Source of the DNA: Mesorhizobium norvegicum
Lineage (GTDB): Bacteria > Pseudomonadota > Alphaproteobacteria > Rhizobiales > Rhizobiaceae
Reading direction: 5' to 3'
DNA length: 64,000 nucleotides
Assembly: GCF_004919685.1 (NCBI RefSeq)
Contig: NZ_SMYZ01000041.1
Span: 62,001-126,000, forward strand
Shown here: positions 7,386-17,486 of the stretch, in pieces
How positions within the stretch are numbered: the first letter of the stretch is position 1
Layout of the letters: each line of letters opens with the position of its first letter
Translations under genes and position numbers: made by a program
Notes under the pieces: model-generated
Told to the model about the DNA's origin: nothing
The model's input: only the letters and a program-made list of their open reading frames with translations
The model's database searches: none

Positions 7386-8534
7386 TCACCACTCGGCGAA
7401 AGAACCATCCTTGTGGCGCCAGATCGGGTTGCGCCAGCGATGCCCTTCCTTGGCGCGTTCCTTGACATAGTCCTCGTCGATCTCGACACCCAGGCCCGGG
7501 CCGTCAGGGATGGCGACATAGCCATCCTCGTAGTGGAAGACATCCTTGTTGGCGGCATAGTCGAGCAGGTCGTTGGCGGCGTTGTAGTGGATGCCGAGGC
7601 TCTGCTCCTGGATGAAGCAGTTGTAGCTGACCGCGTCGAGTTGCAGGCAGGCGGCAAGCGCGATCGGCCCGAGCGGGCAGTGCGGCGCCACGGCCACGTC
7701 ATAGGCTTCCGCCATCGCCGCGATCTTGCGGCATTCGGTGATGCCGCCGGCATGCGACAGGTCGGGCTGGATGATGTCGACGACGCCTTCCTCGAACACC
7801 GACTTGAAGTCCCAGCGGCTGTAGAGCCGCTCGCCGAGCGCAATCGGCGTCGAGCCAAGCGCGGCGATCTCCTTCAGCGCTTCGCGGTTTTCGCTGAGCA
7901 CCGGCTCCTCGATGAACATCAGCCTGTAGGGCTCCAGCTCCTTGACCAGGGCGCGCGCCATCGGCCGGTGCACGCGGCCATGAAAATCGACGGCGATGCC
8001 GATGTTGGGGCCGACGGCCTCACGCACCATGGCGACGCGTTCGACAGCGGCGTCGATCTTGTCATGGCTGTCGACGATCTGCAGTTCTTCGGTGCCGTTC
8101 ATCTTGAGCGCCAGGAAGCCGCGCGCCACCATTTCCCTGGCGCCGGCCGCGACCTCCGCAGGCCGGTCGCCGCCGATCCAGGAATAGACCTTGATCGTGT
8201 CGCGCAGCTTGCCGCCGAGCAGTTCATGCACGGGCACGCCGAGCGCCTTGCCCTTGATGTCCCACAGCGCCTGGTCGATGCCGGCAATGGCGCTCATCAG
8301 GATCGGTCCGCCACGATAGAAGCCGCCGCGGTGCATCACCGTCCAGTGGTCCTCGATCAGGCGGGGATCCTTGCCGATCAGATAATCACCAAGCTCCTTG
8401 ACCGCTGCCTCGACGGTCAGCGCCCGGCCTTCGACGACCGGCTCGCCCCAGCCGGTGACGCCGGCATCGGTCTCGATCTTCAGGAACAGCCAGCGCGGCG
8501 GAACGATGTAGGTGGTGAGCGAGATGATTTTCAT
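7386..8534 (-). CDS. dgoD: D-galactonate dehydratase (enolase superfamily)
   Basis: 382 residues from ATG 8534 (MKIISLTTYIVPPRWLFLKI), exactly the usual length of DgoD. It converts D-galactonate to 2-keto-3-deoxy-D-galactonate with Mg2+. The DgoD signature AVDFHGRVHRP carries the first metal ligand and catalytic His; FIEEPV and ALGERLYSRW hold the next acidic ligands, and APHCPLGP the second catalytic His. The frame is open further upstream but reads into the GntR gene's end; the ATG at 8534 has GAGAAG before it. It lies 7 bp after the GntR gene in one minus-strand operon, divergent from the sugar importer. Some relatives dehydrate other sugar acids, so the substrate assignment is good but not certain. 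Confidence 0.88.
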   Translation of the reverse strand: MKIISLTTYIVPPRWLFLKIETDAGVTGWGEPVVEGRALTVEAAVKELGDYLIGKDPRLIEDHWTVMHRGGFYRGGPILMSAIAGIDQALWDIKGKALGVPVHELLGGKLRDTIKVYSWIGGDRPAEVAAGAREMVARGFLALKMNGTEELQIVDSHDKIDAAVERVAMVREAVGPNIGIAVDFHGRVHRPMARALVKELEPYRLMFIEEPVLSENREALKEIAALGSTPIALGERLYSRWDFKSVFEEGVVDIIQPDLSHAGGITECRKIAAMAEAYDVAVAPHCPLGPIALAACLQLDAVSYNCFIQEQSLGIHYNAANDLLDYAANKDVFHYEDGYVAIPDGPGLGVEIDEDYVKERAKEGHRWRNPIWRHKDGSFAEW

Positions 8535-8541
8535 GCGCTTC

Positions 8542-9288
8542 TCAGTTGCTCTTGAGTTTCTTGGCGCTGACGAGGTCGCGCGCCGCGAGGTCGAGGATCT
8601 TGTTTGCCGCGCCACGTGCCGCCCCGGCGTCGCGCATGCGCAGCGCCTCGACCACCTCGCGGTGCGCCGCCACGGCCTCCATGCGCCGGTCGAGCGAGAT
8701 CACCGCCGTCGCCTCCAGCGAGAATTTCAGCCCTGTGTCGATCAGATTGCCGATCTGGCGAAAGATCGGATTGTGGCTCGCGGCATAGACGATCTGATGG
8801 AAAGCGATGTCGCTGCGCGAGAAGGCGGCGAGATCCTCGCCGGCGCCGGCCATGCCGCGCCAGGCGGCTTCCAGATCGGCGATCTCCTGCAGAGTCGCGC
8901 GGGTGGCGGCCAGTTCGGCGACCAGCGGCTCGATGGCCCGGCGCGTCTCGAGAATGGCGTCGAAGAGCTTGTCGTCCAGCGCGTGCGGTGCGTGCCAGGC
9001 AAGCACCTGCGGGTCGATGATGTTCCAGTCGTCCTCGTTGCAGACGATGGTGCCGATGCGCGGCCGCGACAACACCAGCCCTTTGGCCGCCAGCACCTTC
9101 AGGGCCTCGCGGATGACGGTGCGGCTGACACCATACTCGACACCAAGTTCATTTTCGGTCGGTAGTGAGGAGCCGGCCGGGTAGCGCCCGGAAAAGATGT
9201 CCGAGGCTATCGCCTTGGTCACATCGGGCATGACGCGCGGGCGGCGAGCGGTCGTATCTCCCGGGGCTTTCTTCAGAATCTCGGTCAC
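8542..9288 (-). CDS. GntR/FadR-family (FCD) regulator of sugar-acid genes
   Basis: 248 residues from GTG 9288, with AGGAGGG just upstream. The N-terminal winged helix-turn-helix (SSLPTENELGVEYGVSRTVI, then REAL) is followed by an all-helical FCD ligand domain with its metal-binding His residues. It is DgoR-like in position: directly upstream of dgoD in the same operon and divergent from the AraFGH-type importer. Its probable operator is the inverted repeat at 9398-9430. Ligand is likely a sugar acid. Confidence 0.85.
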   Translation of the reverse strand: MTEILKKAPGDTTARRPRVMPDVTKAIASDIFSGRYPAGSSLPTENELGVEYGVSRTVIREALKVLAAKGLVLSRPRIGTIVCNEDDWNIIDPQVLAWHAPHALDDKLFDAILETRRAIEPLVAELAATRATLQEIADLEAAWRGMAGAGEDLAAFSRSDIAFHQIVYAASHNPIFRQIGNLIDTGLKFSLEATAVISLDRRMEAVAAHREVVEALRMRDAGAARGAANKILDLAARDLVSAKKLKSN

Positions 9289-9397
9289 CCCAGCCCTCCT
9301 CCAAGGCGGCGAACCCGCTGGTTTCGCACAACCGACCCGGCCTTAGCGGATGCAGATGACTTGCGCCAGCGATCGTTGGTAGGAGCATGTATATTAA

Positions 9398-9430
9398 TTA
9401 TCATACCAGATCAATTGACGAGTATGATAA
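9398..9430. promoter_or_regulatory. Inverted-repeat operator in the divergent promoter region
   Basis: TTATCATAC at 9398-9406 and GTATGATAA at 9422-9430 form a perfect 9-bp inverted repeat with a 15-bp spacer, in an AT-rich stretch between the GntR gene and the sugar-binding protein gene. FCD regulators commonly bind such sites. The spacing is wider than a single classic GntR site, so it may be two half-operators. Confidence 0.6.
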
Positions 9431-9489
9431 AAACGAATAGACACTCCGGCATCCGGGCTGAGCGCCCGGTCTATCGCTGGGAGGAAATC

Positions 9490-10479
9490 ATGCGACTTTT
9501 GAAGACCGCGCTCGTCGCGGGCGCGCTTGCCGTGCTGTCCGTCACGACCATCGCTGCATATGCTCAGGACACCAAGATCGGTTTCATCGTCAAACAGCCC
9601 GAGGAGCCGTGGTTCCAGGACGAATGGAAATTCGCCGACCAGGCCGCCAAGGAAAAAGGCTTTACCCTGGTCAAGATCGGCGCCGAGGACGGTGAGAAGC
9701 TGATGTCGGCGATCGACAATCTCGGCGCCCAGGGCGCCCAGGGTTTCATCGTCTGCACACCCGACGTGAAACTCGGACCCGGCATCGTCGCCAAGGCCGC
9801 CGCCAACAATCTCAAGCTGATGACCGTCGACGACCGTCTGGTCGGCGCCGACGGCAAGGCGCTGGAAGACGTGCCGCATATGGGGATCTCGGCAACCAAG
9901 ATCGGCGAGGCCGTCGGCCAGGCGATCGTCGACGAGATGAAGGCGCGCGGCTGGAAGGCCGATGAGGTCGGCGCAATCCGCGTCTCCTACGACCAGCTGC
10001 CGACGGCGGTCGATCGCGTCGAAGGCGCCATCTCGGTGCTCAAGGCAAACGGCTTCAAGGCCGAAAACATCTTCGACGCGCCGCAGGCCAAGACCGACAC
10101 GGAAGCGGCCCTCAACGCCGCGACGGTCGTGCTCAACGCCCATGCCGACATCAAGAAGTGGGTCTCCTTCGGCCTCAACGACGAAGCCGTGCTGGGTGCG
10201 GTGCGTGCTTCCGAAAGCGTCGGTATTCCGGCCGATGGCATGATCGGCGTCGGCATTGGCGGCGCGGATTCGGCGATCAACGAGTTCAAGAAGCCGACCG
10301 CGACCGGCTTCGTCGGCACGGTGATCATCTCGCCGAAGCGTCATGGCTACGAGACGGCGCTCAACATGTACGACTGGGTTGCCAACAACAAGGAACCGGA
10401 GAAGCTGATCCTGACCTCGGGTGCACTCGCCAAGCGCGACGACTACCAGAAGGTCCGCCAGGGTCTCGGCATCCAATAA
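9490..10479 (+). CDS. Sugar ABC transporter, periplasmic binding protein (AraF-like)
   Basis: 329 residues from ATG 9490 (GAGGAAATC ribosome-binding site); longer upstream starts lack one. A signal peptide ending ...IAAYAQD is at 1-25. The mature part is a periplasmic sugar-binding fold of the L-arabinose-binding protein subgroup, with KIGFIVKQPEEPWFQDEW at the start and the IRVSYDQLPTAVDR motif. It captures a sugar, probably L-arabinose, D-galactose or D-fucose, for the ATPase and permease that follow. A strong hairpin at 10490-10525 separates it from the ATPase gene. Confidence 0.87.
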   Translation: MRLLKTALVAGALAVLSVTTIAAYAQDTKIGFIVKQPEEPWFQDEWKFADQAAKEKGFTLVKIGAEDGEKLMSAIDNLGAQGAQGFIVCTPDVKLGPGIVAKAAANNLKLMTVDDRLVGADGKALEDVPHMGISATKIGEAVGQAIVDEMKARGWKADEVGAIRVSYDQLPTAVDRVEGAISVLKANGFKAENIFDAPQAKTDTEAALNAATVVLNAHADIKKWVSFGLNDEAVLGAVRASESVGIPADGMIGVGIGGADSAINEFKKPTATGFVGTVIISPKRHGYETALNMYDWVANNKEPEKLILTSGALAKRDDYQKVRQGLGIQ

Positions 10480-10489
10480 TCCTCCCTGT

Positions 10490-10525
10490 ACAAACAGGCG
10501 GCGGCTCATCCCGCCGCCTGTTTGT
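10490..10525 (+). promoter_or_regulatory. Intercistronic stem-loop after the binding-protein gene
   Basis: ACAAACAGGCGGCGG pairs perfectly with CCGCCGCCTGTTTGT (15 bp, loop CTCATC). Such stems after binding-protein genes stabilise the upstream mRNA or partly terminate transcription, so that binding protein is made in excess. The short T-run (TTTGTCATTT) would allow partial termination. Confidence 0.8.
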
Positions 10526-10550
10526 CATTTCACAAGAAGGATCGCTACCC

Positions 10551-12062
10551 GTGTCCTTTCTCGACTTCGCGCACATCACCAAGACCTATCCGGGCGTCAA
10601 GGCGCTGTCGGACGTCTCGTTCGGCGTCGACAAGGGCGCCGTGCACGGCCTGATGGGCGAGAACGGCGCCGGCAAATCCACCCTGATCAAGATCCTGTCC
10701 GGCGACCAGCATGCCGATGAGGGCGAGATAAGCATCGACGGCAAGGTCCAGGCCTATGCCTCGACCAGGGATGCCTTCGACAATGGCGTCATCGTCATTC
10801 ATCAGGAACTGCAGCTCGTTCCCGAGCTCACCGTTGCCGAAAATCTCAGCCTCGGGCGTTTCCCCGCCAACGCCGGCATCATCGCCGCCCGCCGGATGCT
10901 GGACGATGTCGGCGCCAAGCTGAAATCGGCCGGCATCGACATCGACATGCGCCGCAAGGTCAAGACGCTGTCCATCGGCGAACGCCAGATGGTTGAGATC
11001 GCCAAGGCGATCATGTTGGATGCACGGGTCATCGCGCTGGACGAGCCGACCTCGTCGCTGTCCTCGCGCGAAAGCGAAATCCTGTTTGCCCTGATCGACC
11101 GCCTGCGCGGCGAGGGCAAGGTCATCATCTACGTCTCGCATAGGCTGGACGAAGTGTTCCGGCTCTGCGACAGCCTGACCGTGCTGCGCGACGGCAAGCT
11201 CGCGGCGCACCACGCGTCGCTGAAAAATGTCACTCGCGACCAGGTCGTCGCCGAAATGGTCGGCCGCGAAATCTCCGACATCTGGGGTTTTCGCTCGCGC
11301 AAGCCCGGAGACGTCCGCCTGAAGGTCGACAATCTCAGCGGCCCCAAACTGAAGACGCCGGCCAGTTTCGAGGCGAGGGCAGGCGAGATCGTCGGCTTCT
11401 TCGGCCTGATCGGCGCCGGGCGCTCGGAACTGATGCGGCTGGTCTACGGCGCCGATCCGCGCTCGGGCGGCAGCATCACCGTCGACGGCAAGCTGGTCCG
11501 CGCCACCGATCCGCGTGGCACGATCCGGGCCGGCATCGTGCTGTGCTCGGAGGATCGCAAGCATGACGGCATCATCCAGAGCCGCTCGGTCGAGGAGAAC
11601 ATCAACATCTCGTCGCGGCGCCATCACACGCGCTTCGGCGTGTTGAACCGCGCCAGCGAGATCGCCACCGCCGAGACCTTCATCAAGAAGCTGAAGGTGC
11701 GCACGCCCTCGCGCAAGCAGGACATCATCAATCTCTCCGGCGGCAACCAGCAGAAGGTGATCCTTGGCCGCTGGCTGTCCGAGCAGGGCGTGCGGGTCCT
11801 CATCGTCGACGAGCCGACGCGCGGCATCGATGTCGGCGCCAAATCGGAAATCTACGAATTGCTCTACCAGCTTGCCGAGGACGGCATGGCGATCGTCGTC
11901 GTCTCGTCCGAACTGCCGGAGGTGATGGGCATCTGCGACCGCATCCTGGTGATGTGCGGCGGCCGCGTCAGCGCCGAACTCACCCGCGACCAGTTCGCCG
12001 AAAGGGCGATCCTGGCCGCCGCTCTCCCCGATCAGAAAACCCCCGACGCGATCGCATCCTGA
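10551..12062 (+). CDS. Sugar ABC transporter ATP-binding protein, two ATPase domains (AraG-like)
   Basis: 503 residues from GTG 10551. The first ATPase domain has GENGAGKST, a degenerate signature LSIGERQM and VIALDEPTSSL. The second lacks a canonical Walker A (FFGLIGAGRSE) but keeps LSGGNQQKV and VLIVDEPTRGIDVGAK. This asymmetric pair is typical of the AraG/RbsA/MglA class. It powers uptake by the neighbouring permease. The frame extends upstream through the hairpin region without a sensible start, so GTG 10551 is used. Confidence 0.92.
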   Translation: MSFLDFAHITKTYPGVKALSDVSFGVDKGAVHGLMGENGAGKSTLIKILSGDQHADEGEISIDGKVQAYASTRDAFDNGVIVIHQELQLVPELTVAENLSLGRFPANAGIIAARRMLDDVGAKLKSAGIDIDMRRKVKTLSIGERQMVEIAKAIMLDARVIALDEPTSSLSSRESEILFALIDRLRGEGKVIIYVSHRLDEVFRLCDSLTVLRDGKLAAHHASLKNVTRDQVVAEMVGREISDIWGFRSRKPGDVRLKVDNLSGPKLKTPASFEARAGEIVGFFGLIGAGRSELMRLVYGADPRSGGSITVDGKLVRATDPRGTIRAGIVLCSEDRKHDGIIQSRSVEENINISSRRHHTRFGVLNRASEIATAETFIKKLKVRTPSRKQDIINLSGGNQQKVILGRWLSEQGVRVLIVDEPTRGIDVGAKSEIYELLYQLAEDGMAIVVVSSELPEVMGICDRILVMCGGRVSAELTRDQFAERAILAAALPDQKTPDAIAS

Positions 12063-12073
12063 GGACTTTTGGC

Positions 12074-13024
12074 ATGACCGTCCAGTTGAAAAAAATCCTG
12101 CTCGGCGAACAGGGCCTCGTCGTCATCTTTGTCGTCGCCTTCGCGCTGGTGTCGGCTCTGGTGCCGAACTTCCTCACCGACCGCAACATGCTCGGCCTGC
12201 TGCAGTCGGTGGTCACCGTCGGCATCGTTGCCTGCACCATGATGTTCTGCCTTGCCGCGCGCGACTTCGACCTGTCGGTCGGTTCGATCGTCGCCTTTGC
12301 CGGCATGGTCGCGGTGATGGCGTCGAATTACACCGGTTCGATCCTGCTCGGCCTGCTGGCGGCGATCGCCTGCGGCGCCTTCGTCGGCTTCATCAACGGC
12401 GTCGTCATCGCCAAATTCCGCATCAACGCGCTGATCACGACGCTGGCCACCATGCAGATCGTGCGCGGCTTTGCCCTGATCGCTTCCGACGGTCGAGCCG
12501 TAGGCATCAACAGCCCGGATTTCTACCAATTGGCGCTGTCGAAACTGCTTGGCATACCGACGCCGGTCTGGGTGCTCGCCATCCTGTTTTGCATCTTTGG
12601 CTTCGTGCTCAACCGCACCGTCTTCGGCAAGAACACGCTGGCCATCGGCGGCAATCCAGAGGCCTCGCGGCTGGCCGGCGTCAATGTCGACCGGACGCGT
12701 ATCTGGATATTCGCGCTGCAGGGCGTCGTCTGCGGCATTGCCGGCATCCTGCTGGCGTCGCGCATCACTTCCGGCCAGCCCAACGCGGCGGTCGGACTTG
12801 AACTTTCGGTCATCTCGGCCTGTGTGCTCGGCGGCGTCTCGCTTGCCGGCGGCCGCGCCACCATGTCGGGCGTCATCGTCGGCGTGCTGATCATGGGCAT
12901 CGCCGAAAACGCCATGAACCTGCTCAACATCCCGGCCTTCTACCAGTACATCGTGCGCGGCGTGATCCTGCTGCTGGCCGTGTTGCTCGACAATCTGCGC
13001 TCGTCGGCACTGGGCCGGCGTTAA
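12074..13024 (+). CDS. Sugar ABC transporter permease (AraH-like)
   Basis: 316 residues from ATG 12074, 11 bp after the ATPase gene. Multiple hydrophobic helices and the family motifs AARDFDLSVGSIVAFAGM and GGVSLAGGRATMSG place it in the BPD_transp_2 class (AraH/RbsC). It forms the inner-membrane channel with the preceding ATPase. The order binding protein, ATPase, permease is that of araFGH. Confidence 0.92.
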   Translation: MTVQLKKILLGEQGLVVIFVVAFALVSALVPNFLTDRNMLGLLQSVVTVGIVACTMMFCLAARDFDLSVGSIVAFAGMVAVMASNYTGSILLGLLAAIACGAFVGFINGVVIAKFRINALITTLATMQIVRGFALIASDGRAVGINSPDFYQLALSKLLGIPTPVWVLAILFCIFGFVLNRTVFGKNTLAIGGNPEASRLAGVNVDRTRIWIFALQGVVCGIAGILLASRITSGQPNAAVGLELSVISACVLGGVSLAGGRATMSGVIVGVLIMGIAENAMNLLNIPAFYQYIVRGVILLLAVLLDNLRSSALGRR

Positions 13025-13039
13025 GCTGGAGGGATAAAA

Positions 13040-13819
13040 ATGGCTGAGCGCCTTTCCGGCAAACGCATCTTCCTGACCGGTGCCGCGCAAGGCATCGGGC
13101 TCGCCATCGCCGAGGCCTGCCTTGCCGAAGGCGCAAGGCTGTTCCTGGTCGACCGCGACGGCGCGTTGCTGGACAAGACCGTCGCCGGCCTCGCCGCATC
13201 GCAAGGCCATGTCGGGCATGCGGCAGCCGACATCAGCGACGGTGCCGCGATTGCCGCTGCCGTCAGCCAAGCGACCGCCGAGATCGGCCCCATCAACGCG
13301 CTGATCAACAATGCCGGGGTCAATGTGTTCTCGACGCCGCTCGAGGCGACCGAGGAAGAGTGGAACCGCAACTTCGACGTCAACGTCAAGGGCGCCTGGA
13401 ACTGCAGCAAGGCGGTGCTGCCGGGCATGATCGCAAGCGGCGGCGGCGCCATCCTCAACATCGCCTCGACGCACAGCTTCACCATCATCCCGCACACCTT
13501 CCCCTATCCGGTCGCCAAACACGCGCTGCTCGGCCTGACCAAATCGCTGGCGCTCGAATATGCGGCGCAAGGCGTGCGCGTGAACGCGCTGGCGCCCGGC
13601 TATGTCGAGACGCAGAAGGCGATCGACTACTGGAACAGCTTTCCTGATCCGGCCGCAGCACGCGCGAACACCATGGCGCTGCATCCCGGCGGCCGCATCG
13701 CCACGGCGCACGAGATCGCGCTGGCCGCGGTGTTCATGATTTCCGACGAGTGCCCGTTCATGAACGCGGCCACGCTTGTCGTCGATGGCGGGTTGAGCCA
13801 GCTCCAGCATCCTGCCTGA
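13040..13819 (+). CDS. SDR-family sugar dehydrogenase
   Basis: 259 residues, with GGAGGGATAAAA before ATG 13040. It is a classical short-chain dehydrogenase: TGAAQGIG cofactor loop (~14), NNAG (~88), and a YPVAK catalytic pair with the Ser in the preceding strand (IASTHS). It probably oxidises the imported aldose to its lactone, the first step of non-phosphorylative sugar oxidation, since the next gene is a sugar-acid dehydratase. The exact sugar is not shown by sequence. Confidence 0.82.
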   Translation: MAERLSGKRIFLTGAAQGIGLAIAEACLAEGARLFLVDRDGALLDKTVAGLAASQGHVGHAAADISDGAAIAAAVSQATAEIGPINALINNAGVNVFSTPLEATEEEWNRNFDVNVKGAWNCSKAVLPGMIASGGGAILNIASTHSFTIIPHTFPYPVAKHALLGLTKSLALEYAAQGVRVNALAPGYVETQKAIDYWNSFPDPAAARANTMALHPGGRIATAHEIALAAVFMISDECPFMNAATLVVDGGLSQLQHPA

Positions 13820-13833
13820 ATTCCGGGAAAACC

Positions 13834-15546
<1,713 letters not shown>

Positions 15547-15557
15547 GGCCGACCAGC

Positions 15558-16463
15558 ATGCCCAATTTCCAGCCTGATGATTTCCACGGCATTCACGCCA
15601 TTCTCTACGCGCTCTTTGATGAGAACGAAAAACTCGACCGCGCGGCAATGCGAAGGCAGGTCGAGATCTGCCTGGCCAGCGGCGTGCACGGCATGGCAGC
15701 GCTCGGCCTGGCAACGGAAGTCGCCAAGCTGACCGAAGCCGAGCGTCGGATGATTATGGACTGGACGGCGGAAGACACCGCCGGAAAGGTGCCGCTCGCC
15801 TTCACCATCTTCGGCGCTTCGGTGGCCGAGCAGGTGGCACAGCTTCGCCATGCTGAAAGCGTGGGAGCCGATTGGGTGATCCTGCAGCCGCCGCCGGTCG
15901 GATCCTATGGTGCGCCGGAATACATCAAGTTCTTCGGCCGCGTCGCTGAGGCGACCGACCTGCCGGTGGCGATCCAGAACGCGCCGGCGTTTTTCGGGCG
16001 CGGCCTGTCCTCAGACGAAATCCGCGAACTCGTCACGCTTCATCCTAACATAAGGCTGATCAAGGGCGAGGGCCCGGTCACCGACATTGCCGGATTGATC
16101 GAACGCACCGAAGGCCGGATACCGGTCTTCAACGGACGTGGCGGTCTGGAACTGGTCGACAATTTCCGTATCGGTTGCCGCGGCATGATCTTGGCGTCCG
16201 ACTGCATCGACCTCGCCGTGCGCGCCTGCAATGCGTTCCGCGCCGGAGACGAAACAACGGCTGAGGCCGAGTACGCAGGAATGCTGCCGGCAGCGGTCTT
16301 CGTCATGCAGGGCATCGAGAACCTGATCTGCTACGGCAAGCGGCTGTTCGGCGCCCGTGCCGGCATCCCGATCCACGACCGGGCTCCGGCGATGCGGCCA
16401 AGCGAGATCGGCCTGGCGATGGTGGCGCGCTTTGCGGCTGGCCTCGGCCGGTTGCCGGGCTAA
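15558..16463 (+). CDS. DHDPS/NAL-family lyase, probable 2-keto-3-deoxy sugar-acid aldolase or dehydratase
   Basis: 301 residues from ATG 15558, 11 bp after the dehydratase gene. It is a (beta/alpha)8 pyruvate-dependent lyase of the dihydrodipicolinate synthase superfamily; NIRLIKGEGPVTD carries the Schiff-base Lys and the VAIQNAP strand lies where the family usually has a Tyr. The Tyr is replaced here by Gln-Asn, a change seen in some sugar-acid members. It probably splits or dehydrates the 2-keto-3-deoxy acid from the previous step. Last gene of the araFGH-like operon. Confidence 0.78.
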   Translation: MPNFQPDDFHGIHAILYALFDENEKLDRAAMRRQVEICLASGVHGMAALGLATEVAKLTEAERRMIMDWTAEDTAGKVPLAFTIFGASVAEQVAQLRHAESVGADWVILQPPPVGSYGAPEYIKFFGRVAEATDLPVAIQNAPAFFGRGLSSDEIRELVTLHPNIRLIKGEGPVTDIAGLIERTEGRIPVFNGRGGLELVDNFRIGCRGMILASDCIDLAVRACNAFRAGDETTAEAEYAGMLPAAVFVMQGIENLICYGKRLFGARAGIPIHDRAPAMRPSEIGLAMVARFAAGLGRLPG

Positions 16464-16548
16464 ACGGCAACTGAGCGCCCGACAATGTCGAGGCCGTGGT
16501 AAGCTCCTTGAGACCAGCCCCGCGACCATGCGGCGGGCCCCGGCGGCT

Positions 16549-17223
16549 TCAGCCGAGAAGGTCGGTTGCGACTTCGAGCGTGTTGCGCAACGACGTCTCG
16601 AGATGGTGTTCCATCGCTCGCGCGGCGCCCTCGGCGTCGTGACGTTTCAGCGCATCGTGAATGGCTTCATGCTGTTTGATCGTCTGTTCACCGTAGCCGG
16701 GCTTCGGAATGACGAGATGGCGGCCGCGATCCATCTGCGCCTTGGAGATGTCGACGGCCCTCCAGATCATCGGCAGGCCGCAGATTTCAGCGATGGTGCG
16801 GTGAAAGACATCGTCAAGCTGTATCGCGGTGGCATATCTGCCCTGCGATATGGCAAGCCGGTGCGCCGCCATATTGTCCTCCAGCAATTCACCGGCTGCC
16901 GGTGAGAACTTGGCGGCCGCGCGTCGGGCGCTTTCCATCTCCAGGGCCCGGCGGATGACGTAGGCTTCTTCCAGGTCGGCCCGGCTGATCGGCGCGACAT
17001 AGGTGCCGGTCTGCGCCAGGATGGTGACCAGACCCTCGTCGCTGATGCGCTTGACCGCTTCGCGCACCGGGGTACGCGAAACACCGAGCGCTTCCGCGAT
17101 GGCCACCTCGTTGATCACTTCCCCAGGCCTCATCTGTCCGACGACGATTAGGTTGCGAATCTGGTGATAGATCTGATCGCGGAGCGGAAGAGCCCGATTG
17201 AGAGTCGAAGGATCCAGGTCCAT
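16549..17223 (-). CDS. GntR/FadR-family (FCD) transcriptional regulator
   Basis: 224 residues from ATG 17223. Winged HTH with NEVAIAEALGVSRTPVREAV, then an FCD domain with DDVFHRTIAE and H..I metal positions. It converges on the sugar operon and is divergent from the SsuD-like gene, so it could control either. The inverted repeat GATTAGAA/TTCTAATC in the divergent region is a candidate operator. Confidence 0.84.
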   Translation of the reverse strand: MDLDPSTLNRALPLRDQIYHQIRNLIVVGQMRPGEVINEVAIAEALGVSRTPVREAVKRISDEGLVTILAQTGTYVAPISRADLEEAYVIRRALEMESARRAAAKFSPAAGELLEDNMAAHRLAISQGRYATAIQLDDVFHRTIAEICGLPMIWRAVDISKAQMDRGRHLVIPKPGYGEQTIKQHEAIHDALKRHDAEGAARAMEHHLETSLRNTLEVATDLLG

Positions 17224-17258
17224 GGGAAATCCGTGGCTTAGGTCGCCGGAAATGGTCA

Positions 17259-17333
17259 GATTAGAATGAAAATCAGAAAGCCCCTAATGCGGGTGGATGG
17301 AGAGAATTTCTAATCCCGTCAGCGGATTTAGAA
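17259..17333. promoter_or_regulatory. Repeated TTAGAAT-type motif upstream of ssuD-like gene
   Basis: GATTAGAA (17259-17266) and TTCTAATC (17308-17315) are exact inverted copies 41 bp apart; a third related site, GATTTAGAA, follows at 17325-17333. The region is AT-rich and lies between the divergent GntR and SsuD-like genes. It looks like an operator cluster. Confidence 0.45.
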
Positions 17334-17486
17334 TAAACTAACTCTACAGAATTTGTGGAATAAGCAATCTGCACTGGCGATCTGGTTTCCATCCGGACAG
17401 GACTACGCCATGCCTACTCTTTTGCGCTCGCCCTTAACCAAAGCAGGGATATCCGGCCGCCTCCGCCAGGCAGCGGGAGAAAGGCC

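Noticed and set aside
3000..7400. Target-site duplication outside the island repeats
   Set aside because: The bases just outside the copies (GAAAAT on the left, CAGTCT on the right) do not match.
7413..8555. Plus-strand open frame opposite dgoD
   Set aside because: Antisense shadow with repetitive Asp/Arg/Ala/Val composition; dgoD is complete with catalytic residues.
12032..13810. Long open frame (592 codons) on the minus strand opposite the permease and SDR genes
   Set aside because: Shadow of high-G+C coding sequence: composition is His/Asp/Arg/Gln-rich with no motifs, while the plus-strand genes have clear family motifs.
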